Shown here: positions 17,342-25,250 of the stretch, piece by piece | How the letters are laid out: each line of letters begins with the position of its first letter | Position numbering within the stretch: the first letter of the stretch is position 1 | Origin: Burkholderia sp. OK233 | Lineage (GTDB): Bacteria; Pseudomonadota; Gammaproteobacteria; Burkholderiales; Burkholderiaceae | DNA: 64,000 nucleotides | Direction: 5' to 3' | NCBI RefSeq assembly: GCF_900230185.1 | Contig: NZ_OCSR01000001.1 | Location: 5,146,001-5,210,000 of the forward strand | Position numbers and translations under genes: made by a program | Notes under the pieces: generated by a model | What the model saw: only the letters and a program-made list of their open reading frames with translations | Database searches by the model: none | Told to the model about the DNA's origin: nothing

Positions 17342-17367
17342 GACGACCACGACCACGACCACGACCA
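17342..17367. repeat. Short tandem GACCAC repeat
   Basis: About four copies of the hexamer GACCAC (preceded by GAC) lie in the 195-base gap between the phosphodiesterase stop and the diguanylate cyclase start. No function is apparent; copy number could vary by slippage. Confidence 0.7.
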
Positions 17368-17389
17368 ATAGATGGTCCGCGTTACGCTG

Positions 17390-18187
17390 TCACGCAAACG
17401 GCAACGGCCCCTCGAACCGGCCGATATAGCTCAGATGCGAAACGGCCGGCTTGCCCTGCACCCAACGATGCAGCATGAAAGCAGGCGGCTCCAGATACGA
17501 CGCCGGTTGCGCATCGGCCTCCACGCGCAAGGCAATCTGCGTCGTCGTACTCGGACAGGTCAGCACCGGCACAGGGCCGAGCCTCGTCTGTATCGACCGA
17601 TGGACATGCCCCGCGATCACACGATCGACGTGCGGGTGTGAAGCGATCAATGCCGCGAACGGTTCCGCATCGCGCAGTCCATACAGATCGAGATACGGTA
17701 TGCCGGTAACGAATGGCGGGTGATGCATGGCGATCACGGCCATGCGGTCCTTGCAAGCGTCCAGTTGCGCGTCGAGCCACGCCAGATCGTCGCGGTTCAG
17801 TTCGCCGTGATGCGCCTCGGGCACGGACGTATCGAGCGCAATCAAGCGCACCGTGCCGACGTCTCGTGCGAAATGCAACGGACCGCTGCGAGGCAGCCAC
17901 GGATGATCCGCGAACGCTGCGCGCAGATGGTCACGGTTGTCGTGATTGCCGGGCATCACGATATAGGGAAGCGTCAGCGCGGCAAGCAGTTCACGCACCA
18001 TCGCGTATTCAGCGGGCCTGCCTTCGTCGACAAGATCCCCCGTAATGATGACTAGATCGGGAGCCGGTCTCACCTCGTTCAGTGCGGTAATCGCCCGCGC
18101 GAGCATGGCGTTCGAGTCGACCAGTTCCTGATATAGCGAGCCCTTCGGCCGAACGTGGATGTCGGAAATCTGCGCGATGCAGGTCAT
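17390..18187 (-). CDS. Metallophosphoesterase, CpdA/GpdQ-like class III phosphodiesterase
   Basis: A 265-residue binuclear metallophosphoesterase. All metal-binding blocks are present: AQISDIHVRP (D-x-H), GDLVDEG, GNHDNRDHLRAAF, VIAMHHPPF and GHVHRS. The order and spacing match cyclic-AMP phosphodiesterase CpdA and glycerophosphodiesterase GpdQ, so the substrate is cAMP or a related phosphodiester. The ATG at 18187 is preferred over a GTG at 18202 because GGAG precedes it by 9 bases. It is a single gene upstream of the diguanylate cyclase on the same strand. Confidence 0.9.
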   Translation of the reverse strand: MTCIAQISDIHVRPKGSLYQELVDSNAMLARAITALNEVRPAPDLVIITGDLVDEGRPAEYAMVRELLAALTLPYIVMPGNHDNRDHLRAAFADHPWLPRSGPLHFARDVGTVRLIALDTSVPEAHHGELNRDDLAWLDAQLDACKDRMAVIAMHHPPFVTGIPYLDLYGLRDAEPFAALIASHPHVDRVIAGHVHRSIQTRLGPVPVLTCPSTTTQIALRVEADAQPASYLEPPAFMLHRWVQGKPAVSHLSYIGRFEGPLPFA

Positions 18188-18482
18188 CGGATGGCGCTCC
18201 ACGAACGATGTGAATGGGGAATTGTTCTGTTAGAACGAATCGAGCATATCTTCGGCAGGGGCGCAGACAAAATAATTCTTCCGTGCGTGCTAACCACCTG
18301 CCCTGCTCTCACACAGCAGCGTAGACACCGACCATCGTCGTAAATCCTTCGAGGCGTTTGATCCGCATACTCCAGCGTCTGAGCGCGGGATAGTCAACTC
18401 AACTGTACGATGGATAAACAGTAATCTGAGATACCGGGAGATTTAAAATTACGGCACCTCTTTTATGTTGAGAAGCTCCGAT

Positions 18483-18869
18483 ATGTCAGTTATTGCCGAA
18501 CGGCTTCGCCTGCTGCGCTCTGCGAGAAAGATCACTCAGGTGCGCCTGGCTGAGTTGCTTGAGATCAACCCTCGCGTCTATAACCGATGGGAACGAGGCA
18601 TCGCAACGCCGCAGCTCGATACCGTCGTGCGCATCGCCGATATTCTTCAGGTCACGCTTGACGAACTCGCCGGACGTGCACCCGTGTCGGCCAAACCCAG
18701 AATTCACAATCAAAAGCTATTGAATCTCTACCAACAGGTTGACAGCCTGCCCGATGCCGAACAGCAGGCGTTGATTCTGGTGATCGACAGCTTCGTCCGG
18801 AAGGCGCAGGTTCAGAAGGTTGTTAACCGCCGCCGATGGACGGCGAATGCAGGAGACGTATTGCCGTAA
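18483..18869 (+). CDS. XRE-family helix-turn-helix protein
   Basis: A 128-residue protein whose N-terminal half is a classic Cro/C1 helix-turn-helix: RLRLLRSARKITQVRLAELL then INPRVYNRWERGIATPQLDT. The C-terminal half (QKLLNLYQQVDSLPDAEQQA) is a short helical tail, perhaps for dimerisation. The ATG at 18483 has GAGAAG 7 bases upstream; an ATG at 18465 is the alternative. It lies 74 bases before a SymE-like toxin gene in the same direction and could repress that unit. The pairing is inference from position. Confidence 0.85.
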   Translation: MSVIAERLRLLRSARKITQVRLAELLEINPRVYNRWERGIATPQLDTVVRIADILQVTLDELAGRAPVSAKPRIHNQKLLNLYQQVDSLPDAEQQALILVIDSFVRKAQVQKVVNRRRWTANAGDVLP

Positions 18870-18876
18870 ACGAAGC

Positions 18877-18911
18877 GCGGGCCATGAGTGCTACCAACAC
18901 TCACTGCCCGC
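18877..18911 (+). promoter_or_regulatory. Strong hairpin in the symE leader
   Basis: GCGGGC (18877-18882) and TGAGTG (18885-18890) pair with CACTCA (18898-18903) and GCCCGC (18906-18911), separated by 2-base internal loops and a 7-base apical loop. It sits between the XRE gene and the SymE start, with AGGAG following at 18933. There is no T-run, so a role in RNA stability or translation control is more likely than termination. Confidence 0.5.
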
Positions 18912-18943
18912 TGACCACAACCAACTCAGAACAGGAGTTGATC

Positions 18944-19252
18944 ATGGCTACTGCCAATCTTAAACCACGCCGCACCCGCACCGAACCACCAACGAATATT
19001 TCTGCAACACTTGAACGGGCACCTGCCACAGACAGCCCTCAGCAACAGGCGAGGCGCGTTGCCTTTCCGTGGATGCTCGTCACTGATGCGTTGCTCGAAC
19101 GCATCGGCTTCCGCCCCGGGCAGCAGGTCATGCTTAGCGTCGACCACAGGTACGGCAAGATCACCATTTCTCTCGACCACGACTATACGATCGCAGGGAG
19201 GCCCATGACGCAGAAGCAGATCAGACAGCGCAGAGGCCTTCGTATCGACTGA
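18944..19252 (+). CDS. SymE-family toxin
   Basis: A 102-residue protein of the SymE type (PF08845): a disordered basic N-terminus (residues 1-40) followed by the conserved domain FPWMLVTDALLERIGFRPGQ and the AbrB/MazE-like strand region VMLSVDHRYGKITISLDHDY. In E. coli SymE is an SOS-induced toxin controlled by an antisense RNA; homologues elsewhere are less well characterised. AGGAG lies 6 bases upstream of the chosen ATG. I see no clear antisense promoter or LexA box here. Confidence 0.82.
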   Translation: MATANLKPRRTRTEPPTNISATLERAPATDSPQQQARRVAFPWMLVTDALLERIGFRPGQQVMLSVDHRYGKITISLDHDYTIAGRPMTQKQIRQRRGLRID

Positions 19253-19396
19253 ACCAGTTCACCCCAAACACGCGAGGACTCTCGAATCGCGGTTGCGCTA
19301 TTCGGCCTGGTGCAGGTCTATCACGGCCTGCCCACCGACAAGGGCGCGGTCACCAGCATTCGCAAATGGCTCGAATCGAACGGAATCAAATCATGA
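19253..19396 (+). pseudogene. Possible gene remnant between symE and hicB
   Basis: The frame directly after the SymE stop stays open for 47 codons to a TGA that overlaps the hicB ATG (ATGA). The last 30 residues, FGLVQVYHGLPTDKGAVTSI then RKWLESNGIKS, look like natural protein rather than shadow sequence, but no suitable start codon or RBS is visible. A truncated partner gene of hicB, possibly its toxin, is one reading; the family is not recognised. Confidence 0.35.
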
Positions 19397-19725
19397 ACAT
19401 CCTCACCATCGACGACCATCGCGCGGTCATCGCCTATGACCCTGACACCGATATGCTGCGCGGCGAATTCCTCGGCCTGAACGGCAGCGCTGACTTCTAC
19501 GCCAGCGATATCCCCACCCTCAAGGCCGAGGGCTCCAGGTCCCTGGCGGCCTTCCTTGATGTCTGCAAGGAGAGCGGCATCGATCCGCTTCGCCACTTCT
19601 CCGGCCGCTTCAATGTACGCATCAACCCCGAGCTTCATGCCCGCGCGGTCGAAACTGCTGCAGCCGAAGGGATCAGTCTCAACCAGCTCATCGAACGGGC
19701 TATCGAGCACGAAGTCGTGACATAA
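19393..19725 (+). CDS. hicB: HicB-family antitoxin-like protein
   Basis: A 110-residue protein with the HicB layout: an N-terminal partial RNase-H-like domain (AVIAYDPDTDMLRGEFLGLN; SDIPTLKAEG) and a C-terminal ribbon-helix-helix (RFNVRINPELHARAVETAAA then EGISLNQLIERAI). HicB normally neutralises the HicA mRNA interferase and autorepresses the operon. No intact hicA adjoins it; only an uncertain fragment precedes it with a 4-base overlap, so this may be an orphan. The inner ATG at 19393 is chosen over 19366 because it matches the usual HicB start. Confidence 0.82.
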   Translation: MNILTIDDHRAVIAYDPDTDMLRGEFLGLNGSADFYASDIPTLKAEGSRSLAAFLDVCKESGIDPLRHFSGRFNVRINPELHARAVETAAAEGISLNQLIERAIEHEVVT

Positions 19726-19816
19726 CGTCCGCGCCGCGACAGCGTCGATGAGCCTGGACCGGATGACCGACTGAAGCTCCAGTTCGAGGCAGTTGCGAAA
19801 CTCGCGTTTCGACAGC

Positions 19817-20620
19817 TTAAGGCCGCTCGCCTCGCGCCAGGCGCGCATCAATGTCACGCACCACAGGCATCAGATCCGCCACACTATCGATCACATAATG
19901 CGCCCCGGCGGCCTGCAACTTCTGAATCGCGGCCTTGCGCCGCCATGCAAACTCATCCGGCGCCAGCGCCTTGACGTCGTCCTCGGCCATGCCGAAAGCA
20001 TTGCCGCTCACGGCAACACCCACCGCCCACGTGCCGCCGTTGATCCCTTCCTCGATGCCGACCTCGGTGTCGTCGACCTTGATCGCATCCTTCGCACGCC
20101 ACACGCCCAGTTCCGGCAGCGTTTTGTAGATCATGTACGGCGACGGACGCCCTTCCAGCGTGTCACCGGTACACACGATGCTATCCGGCGAGAACCCCTG
20201 GGCCGCCGCACCGGGCACGATCTCGGCCATGATTTCGCGCGTATAGCCGGTGGTCGTGCCGATCCTGATGTCGTCGCTGCGCAGCGCGCTCGCCACTTCC
20301 GCCACGCCCGGAATCACCGAACTGTAGCTCGCGGCCACCGCGATGTTCTTCGGCACGAAGACGTCGTACACGGCGTCGATGTCCGCTTCGCCCGGCTTGT
20401 GGCCATACTTGTCGGCCCATGCTTGCGACACGCGCGGCAAGGCCATCAGCGCCGCGATATGCGGACGCTTGGCCATGCCCATCGGGCCGCGTGCTTCGTC
20501 GATCGTGATCGACACGCCGAACTGCTCGAACGTCTCGACAAACGCACCCATCGGCGCCAACGAACCATAATCGACCACCGTGCCGGCCCAGTCGAAAATC
20601 ACTGCTTTTACGTGTTTCAT
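19817..20620 (-). CDS. phnX: Phosphonoacetaldehyde hydrolase
   Basis: A 267-residue HAD-superfamily enzyme that splits phosphonoacetaldehyde into acetaldehyde and phosphate. The nucleophile motif FDWAGTVVDYGS (Asp10) starts the protein, with the cap-domain lysine region GPMGMAKRPHIAALM, IGTTTGYTREIM and the acidic motif KVDDTEVGIEEG typical of PhnX. The start at 20620 fits the family; an in-frame extension upstream is unlikely. It follows phnW by 77 bases on the same strand, and the two form the two-step 2-aminoethylphosphonate degradation pathway. Confidence 0.95.
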   Translation of the reverse strand: MKHVKAVIFDWAGTVVDYGSLAPMGAFVETFEQFGVSITIDEARGPMGMAKRPHIAALMALPRVSQAWADKYGHKPGEADIDAVYDVFVPKNIAVAASYSSVIPGVAEVASALRSDDIRIGTTTGYTREIMAEIVPGAAAQGFSPDSIVCTGDTLEGRPSPYMIYKTLPELGVWRAKDAIKVDDTEVGIEEGINGGTWAVGVAVSGNAFGMAEDDVKALAPDEFAWRRKAAIQKLQAAGAHYVIDSVADLMPVVRDIDARLARGERP

Positions 20621-20697
20621 GTACTTCGATTCTCTGGAGGTTGTAAGGCTCGCGCGACGTGCCGCGCGTTTGTATTCTGCACTCAAGCCACTGCTGA

Positions 20698-21927
20698 TCA
20701 AGCCACTTCGGCCAAGGTCTTGCGCTCTTCGAGCGCCGCCGCCGGCGGCGCGGCGTGCGCGACGCCCATCGCTTGCAGCGACTGCGCGCAGGCTCGAACC
20801 ACGCGGTGCATCACGCGCTCATCCACCTGGCCGATACAACCGATGCGGAAGCTGTCCACCACCGTCAGCTTGCCCGGATAGATGATGAATCCCTGCTTCT
20901 TCATCAATTCATAGAAGTGCTCGAATTTGAACGACGGATGCGCCGGCGCAAAAAACGTCACGATGATCGGCGAGCGCCAACGCGCGTTCAGGAGCGGCTC
21001 GAAGCCGAGTTCCTGCATGCCTGCGACCAGCACGTCGCGATTGTTCGCGTAACGCGCGAGACGCCCGGCCTGGCCGCCTTCGAGCTTGTGCAGACGCAAT
21101 GCTTCGATAAACGCGGCCACGGTGTGCGTCGGCGGCGTGAAGCGCCATTGACCGGTGCGGTCCATCACGTCCCACTGGTCGTACACGTCGAGCGAGAGCG
21201 AATGGCTGCGGCCCTTGGCCTCCTGCAACGCGCGCTTGCGAGCGATCACGAAACCGAAACCGGGCACGCCCTCGATGCATTTGTTCGCCGAAGACACAAA
21301 GGCCTCGCACGGAATCTGACGCACATCGAGCGGCACCGCGCCGAATGCGCTCATCGAGTCGATCAGCAGCTTGCGGCCTTTTTTGGCGGTGGCGGCGGCG
21401 ATTTCTTCGATCGGATTGAGAATCCCGGAACTCGTTTCACAATGCACCGCGACCACGTGCGTGATGCGCGGATCGGCGTCCAGCATGCTTTCGACTTCGG
21501 CGCCGCGCGGCGGCAGGTAGTCGCCCTTGTCGAGCACCGTGCAGGCACGGCCGAGATAACCGAGGGTGGTCGCAATGCGCTTGCCGTAAGCGCCGTTGGC
21601 CAGCACCAGGGCATGGCCGTCGCGCGGAATCAGGCTGCCAAGCATGGCTTCGACGCAATAGCTGCCGCTGCCCTGAAGCGGCACGCAGTCGTACTCGCCG
21701 GCGGTGTCGCCGGCAATGTCCAGCAGGCTGCGGCGCAGTTGAGCGGTCATCGCGCGGAAGTCGCCGTCCCACGAACCCCAGTCGCGCAGCATCGCCTCCT
21801 TGGTCGAGAACGCCGTGGTCAGCGGTCCCGGCGTCAACAGATACGGCTCGCCCTGGGCCGGCGCGGCACACATCACGGTTGAAGGCAGTGCGGATACTGT
21901 CGGGGAGCTGTCAATGACGCTTTCCAT
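20698..21927 (-). CDS. phnW: 2-aminoethylphosphonate--pyruvate transaminase
   Basis: A 409-residue fold-type I PLP enzyme that transfers the amino group of 2-aminoethylphosphonate to pyruvate, giving phosphonoacetaldehyde. Core features are YLLTPGPLTT near the start, VPLQGSGSYCVEAMLGSL, HCETSSGILNP, the LLIDSMSAFGAVPLDV aspartate that holds the pyridine nitrogen, and the Schiff-base lysine in SANKCIEGVPGFGFV. About 25 residues precede the conserved core. The ATG at 21927 has a GGAG 10 bases upstream; 21960 is an alternative start. It diverges from a LysR gene. Confidence 0.95.
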   Translation of the reverse strand: MESVIDSSPTVSALPSTVMCAAPAQGEPYLLTPGPLTTAFSTKEAMLRDWGSWDGDFRAMTAQLRRSLLDIAGDTAGEYDCVPLQGSGSYCVEAMLGSLIPRDGHALVLANGAYGKRIATTLGYLGRACTVLDKGDYLPPRGAEVESMLDADPRITHVVAVHCETSSGILNPIEEIAAATAKKGRKLLIDSMSAFGAVPLDVRQIPCEAFVSSANKCIEGVPGFGFVIARKRALQEAKGRSHSLSLDVYDQWDVMDRTGQWRFTPPTHTVAAFIEALRLHKLEGGQAGRLARYANNRDVLVAGMQELGFEPLLNARWRSPIIVTFFAPAHPSFKFEHFYELMKKQGFIIYPGKLTVVDSFRIGCIGQVDERVMHRVVRACAQSLQAMGVAHAAPPAAALEERKTLAEVA

Positions 21928-21992
21928 GGTCGGAATCTCCGATATCGCTGTTGCGGTCATGACACGTTACAGAAAGGCTGTCCATCGGTAAA

Positions 21993-22007
21993 ATCGATAT
22001 AATCGAT
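21993..22007. promoter_or_regulatory. ATCGAT repeat in the phnW-LysR divergent region
   Basis: ATCGAT occurs twice, 3 bases apart (21993-21998 and 22002-22007), in the AT-rich intergenic region between phnW and the LysR gene. This is a plausible LysR binding or promoter region; the assignment rests on position and symmetry only. Confidence 0.4.
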
Positions 22008-22045
22008 GCAGGTATCATAAAAACTTATCCCTCGGCGAGGCAGAC

Positions 22046-22927
22046 GTGCAATACGCGCAATTGCGAGCCTTTCATGCGGTCGCGGAACACGGTGGGTTTT
22101 CCAAAGCGGCGCAGGCGCTGTCGCTCACGCAGCCCGCGGTGTCGGATCACGTGAAGCGGCTCGAGCAGGATTACGGTGTCAAATTGTTCGAGCGCGGCCC
22201 GCGCGGTGTCGAAACCACCGAACTCGGTCTGCGTCTCTTCACCGTGACGCGGCAGATGCTCAGTTGCGAGCGCGACGCGCGGCAACTGCTCGAATCGGCG
22301 GGTGGGCTCGAGTCCGGCTCGCTCTCGCTGGTCGCGGACGCGCCCGATCTGGCCGTCGCGCTGATCGGCGCGTTCCGCAAGCTGCATCCGGGGATCGTCG
22401 TGACGCTCTCGATCGCCAATGCCGCGGATTGCATGCAGCGCGTGCTGTCGAGCGCGGTCGACGCCGCCATTACCGCCGCCCCACAGGTGCATAGCCGGCT
22501 CGAGTCGCGCGTGTTGCGGCGCGATCCGCTGGTGGCCATGGTGCCGGCGAGCTATCCGGTGGCGAAGAAACGCAAGCTGAGTTACGCGGAACTCGTGCAA
22601 CAGCCGATGATTTTTCGCGAGCGGCAATCGGTCACTCAGCAATTGCTGGAGATCGAGTTGGTGCGCGAGTCGTTGCAGGTCGAGCCGGTGATGTATGTGG
22701 ACGGGCGTGAAGCGCTGGAGGAAGCGGTCGCGCAAGGGATGGGGGTGGGCGTGATCGCGCGCGCCGAATTCAATGAATCGCGGCGGATCAGGATGATTCC
22801 GCTTCAGGATTGCCAGGTGCAGATGATCGAATCGCTCACGCGGCTTGCTGAAAGGCCGGGGTCGAATCTGCTGGATGCGTTGTTCGCGGTGGAACTGACA
22901 AGCGCCGCTGCTGTGGCGGCGCAATGA
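22046..22927 (+). CDS. LysR family regulator of phosphonate use (inferred)
   Basis: A 293-residue LysR-type regulator: helix-turn-helix GGFSKAAQALSLTQPAVSDH plus VKRLEQDYGVKLFERGPRGV, then an effector-binding domain (SLSLVADAPDLAVALIGAFR; VAQGMGVGVIARAEF). Translation appears to start at a GTG preceded by GGCGAGG. It diverges from phnW-phnX and is followed by a strong terminator. LysR genes are common regulators of 2-aminoethylphosphonate genes in Burkholderiales, so control of phnWX is a reasonable inference. Confidence 0.92.
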   Translation: MQYAQLRAFHAVAEHGGFSKAAQALSLTQPAVSDHVKRLEQDYGVKLFERGPRGVETTELGLRLFTVTRQMLSCERDARQLLESAGGLESGSLSLVADAPDLAVALIGAFRKLHPGIVVTLSIANAADCMQRVLSSAVDAAITAAPQVHSRLESRVLRRDPLVAMVPASYPVAKKRKLSYAELVQQPMIFRERQSVTQQLLEIELVRESLQVEPVMYVDGREALEEAVAQGMGVGVIARAEFNESRRIRMIPLQDCQVQMIESLTRLAERPGSNLLDALFAVELTSAAAVAAQ

Positions 22928-22935
22928 AACAATAA

Positions 22936-22967
22936 GCCGCCGGGCAACGATTGCCCGGCGGCGTTTT
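22936..22967 (+). terminator. Rho-independent terminator after the LysR gene
   Basis: A perfect 12-bp stem, GCCGCCGGGCAA with TTGCCCGGCGGC, loop CGA, followed by GTTTTC. It starts 8 bases after the LysR stop and precedes the converging SDR gene. Confidence 0.92.
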
Positions 22968-23055
22968 CATACGGTCCTGGCGCAGCGGGCGCGTGTCGAG
23001 GCGGTGCATGGCATCGCCACACGAGCCCACCACTACGCGCCGCTCGCCAATCCTG

Positions 23056-23802
23056 TTACCGCGAACCGCCGCTGGCGATCAGGCTTTCGCCGGTCATCCA
23101 GCGCGAGTCGTCAGAGGCAAGGAACACGGTAACGTCGGCGATATCGTCAGGCTGACCGATACGGCCAAGCGGCGTTGTGCTGACCGCCCAGGCCTCGAAG
23201 TCCGAGCCGATGAAGCCGGCAGTATGCGTGCCTTCCGTTTCAACCATGCCGGGATTCACGGAGTTGACGCGAATCTTGCGCGGGCCGAGTTCGCGTGCGA
23301 GCACGCCGGTGATAGCGTCCACCGCGCCCTTGGTGGCGGTATAGACCGAGCTGCCCGGCGGCGTGATGCGGCTGACAACCGAGCTGACGTTCACGATGCT
23401 GCCGCCTTCGCCCAGATGCTTCACCGCGGCTTGCGTGACCAATAGCAGACCCAGCACGTTCACGTTGAAGTGCTTGTGGAAGTGCGCTTCGGTGATGTCT
23501 TCGATCGGCGCCATCTCATACACGCCGGAATTGTTGACGAGAATGTCGAGGCGGCCATAGGTCTCCACTGCCGAATCGATGATGCCTTTCGCGTCCGCTG
23601 CCTTCGAAACATCGCCGCCAACGGCGACTGCCTTGCCGCCTGCCGCGGTGATTGCGGCAACCACGTCGTCCGCACCGGCCTTGCTGGACGCATAGTTCAC
23701 CACCACCGACGCGCCTTGCGCCGCCAGTGCTTTCGCAATCGCGGCGCCGATACCTTTCGATGCGCCTGTTACAACCGCAACCTTACCTGTGAGCTTGCTC
23801 AT
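23056..23802 (-). CDS. SDR family oxidoreductase
   Basis: A 248-residue classical short-chain dehydrogenase/reductase: cofactor motif VTGASKGIGAAIAKAL, NNSGV, the catalytic Ser in VSSVVS and YTATK (YxxxK), followed by NPGMVETEGT. Asn/Ala at the end of strand two (NYASSKAGAD) suggests NADP preference. AAAGGAAA precedes the ATG at 23802 by about 5 bases; a much longer frame upstream has no coding character. It stands alone, so its substrate is unknown. Confidence 0.92.
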   Translation of the reverse strand: MSKLTGKVAVVTGASKGIGAAIAKALAAQGASVVVNYASSKAGADDVVAAITAAGGKAVAVGGDVSKAADAKGIIDSAVETYGRLDILVNNSGVYEMAPIEDITEAHFHKHFNVNVLGLLLVTQAAVKHLGEGGSIVNVSSVVSRITPPGSSVYTATKGAVDAITGVLARELGPRKIRVNSVNPGMVETEGTHTAGFIGSDFEAWAVSTTPLGRIGQPDDIADVTVFLASDDSRWMTGESLIASGGSR

Positions 23803-24148
23803 GATCGTTTCCTTTGGATGGAGTTCGCGCCGGCGTCGCTGTCGCGAAGATTCGCGGGGTGAACGCCGACGAAGCGGGACATGCAGTGGCGCTGTCGCTG
23901 GACACAATGTAGGCACACAAGCCGTAGGGATAAAGCGGCTGAAGGCGAATAGATACGTCGGATGAGCCGAACAATCGGAAAGACGCTGGGGGCGGAACGC
24001 ACCAGCAATGCTCAGGCACGTGTGCGGAGGTTGTCGCAACAGGGGTGTTGCAGCCGCGCCGGTTCGCAGATCGGAGAAGCATTGTTTGACGCTTCCGGTA
24101 GGTTTCCGGCATAGCGCTCTGAACCCAGAGTAGCCGCTCCCCCTGACT
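23803..24148. other. Intergenic region, 346 bases, nothing recognised
   Basis: Open frames here are low-complexity or shadow-like. No clear promoter symmetry, terminator or RNA gene is visible. It separates the SDR gene from the acetylpolyamine amidohydrolase gene upstream of it on the same strand. Confidence 0.5.
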
Positions 24149-25171
24149 TCAGCGCTTAGACGCAAACCCGCCGAAAAACGACTGCGCGTTCGCATCGAGC
24201 GTCTCGACGTGATACCCGCCTTCCTGCACGATCAACGTCGGCAGTTTCAGCGCACCGATTTGGCCGCCGAGTTGGCCGAAGCCCTCAGTCGTCACTGCCA
24301 CCATCGATTGCGGATCGTCCTTGTAGATGTCGAAGCCCAGCGCAACGACCAGCACATCCGGTTGAAAACGCGCGAGAACGCGCAGCGCCGCGTCGAGTTG
24401 CTCGAAAAACACTGCTTCCGACGATCCATGCGGCATCGGCAGATTGACGTTGTAGCCCTCGCCTTGCTCCGCGCCGCGTTCGTCTTCGAACCCGGCTACC
24501 ACGGGATAGAAATTCGTCGGATCGCCATGGATCGACACGTACAACACATCGTCACGGCCGTAGAAAATCTCCTGAATGCCCTGGCCGTGATGCATGTCGG
24601 TGTCGAGAATCGCCACGCGCCCGTACTGTTGCCGCAGCGCCTGCGCGGCAACCGCCGCATTGTTCAGATAGCAGAAGCCGCCGGCCGCTTCGGCACGCGC
24701 GTGATGGCCCGGCGGGCGGCATAACGCGTACGCTTCACCCGCACCGTCGAGAATCGCGTGTGCGCCGGCCAGCGCGCTCTGCGCCGACCAGTAAGCGGAT
24801 TCGTAGGTATCCGCGCCGATTGGGCAACTGCCGTCGGCGAGATAACGTGCCGCTTGTGCAAGCACGCCGCGCAACGGATTATTCTCGCGGATATACACGT
24901 TCGACATCACTTCGTCGCCCCACTCCGCGGGAATCTTTTTCCACTCGCGGTGCGCTTCTTCGAGGAAGCGCAGATAGTTCATCCCATGCACCGCAGCGAG
25001 CGGCGCGGCGCCGAAATCCGCCGGTTCCTGCACGTCGAAACCGAGCTTCTTCACTGCTTCGACGAGTCGCAACGCACGTTCAGGCACTTCCTGCGGCGTG
25101 CGCATCTGGCCACGCGACAGATAGCTGCGCGGATGATGCTTCAATTGCGCCGGATGAAAAAACGTCTGCAT
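24149..25171 (-). CDS. Acetylpolyamine amidohydrolase / histone-deacetylase family protein
   Basis: A 340-residue zinc-dependent deacetylase of the HDAC superfamily; the length equals that of bacterial acetylpolyamine amidohydrolases. Motifs are RPPGHHARAEAAGGFCYLNN (tandem active-site His), LDTDMHHGQGIQEIFY (zinc-binding Asp and His), VALGFDIYKDDPQ (second zinc-binding Asp) and the QEGGYHVE tyrosine loop. The ATG at 25171 has AAGGAA 8 bases upstream. It follows an MHS transporter gene by 79 bases, so import and deacetylation of an acetylated polyamine or similar amide are inferred. Confidence 0.9.
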   Translation of the reverse strand: MQTFFHPAQLKHHPRSYLSRGQMRTPQEVPERALRLVEAVKKLGFDVQEPADFGAAPLAAVHGMNYLRFLEEAHREWKKIPAEWGDEVMSNVYIRENNPLRGVLAQAARYLADGSCPIGADTYESAYWSAQSALAGAHAILDGAGEAYALCRPPGHHARAEAAGGFCYLNNAAVAAQALRQQYGRVAILDTDMHHGQGIQEIFYGRDDVLYVSIHGDPTNFYPVVAGFEDERGAEQGEGYNVNLPMPHGSSEAVFFEQLDAALRVLARFQPDVLVVALGFDIYKDDPQSMVAVTTEGFGQLGGQIGALKLPTLIVQEGGYHVETLDANAQSFFGGFASKR

Positions 25172-25250
25172 ATTCCAGTTCCTTTGCTTCAGGCGTAGGC
25201 CGGTGCGGCCATCATCGCACGCGCCGGCAACATCCTTGATTTCATTTGAT

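Noticed and set aside
18403..18421. CTG...CAG resembling a LexA box upstream of the XRE-SymE unit
   Set aside because: The spacing is 13 bases rather than the usual 10 and the core lacks the alternating AT of a LexA site.
19321..19857. Minus-strand frame of 178 codons across hicB and the phnX end
   Set aside because: It overlaps two well-supported genes; only a short stretch near 19730-19850 looks protein-like and no family is recognised.
23783..24112. 109-codon minus-strand frame upstream of the SDR gene
   Set aside because: Biased composition, no RBS, and it runs through the SDR ribosome-binding site.
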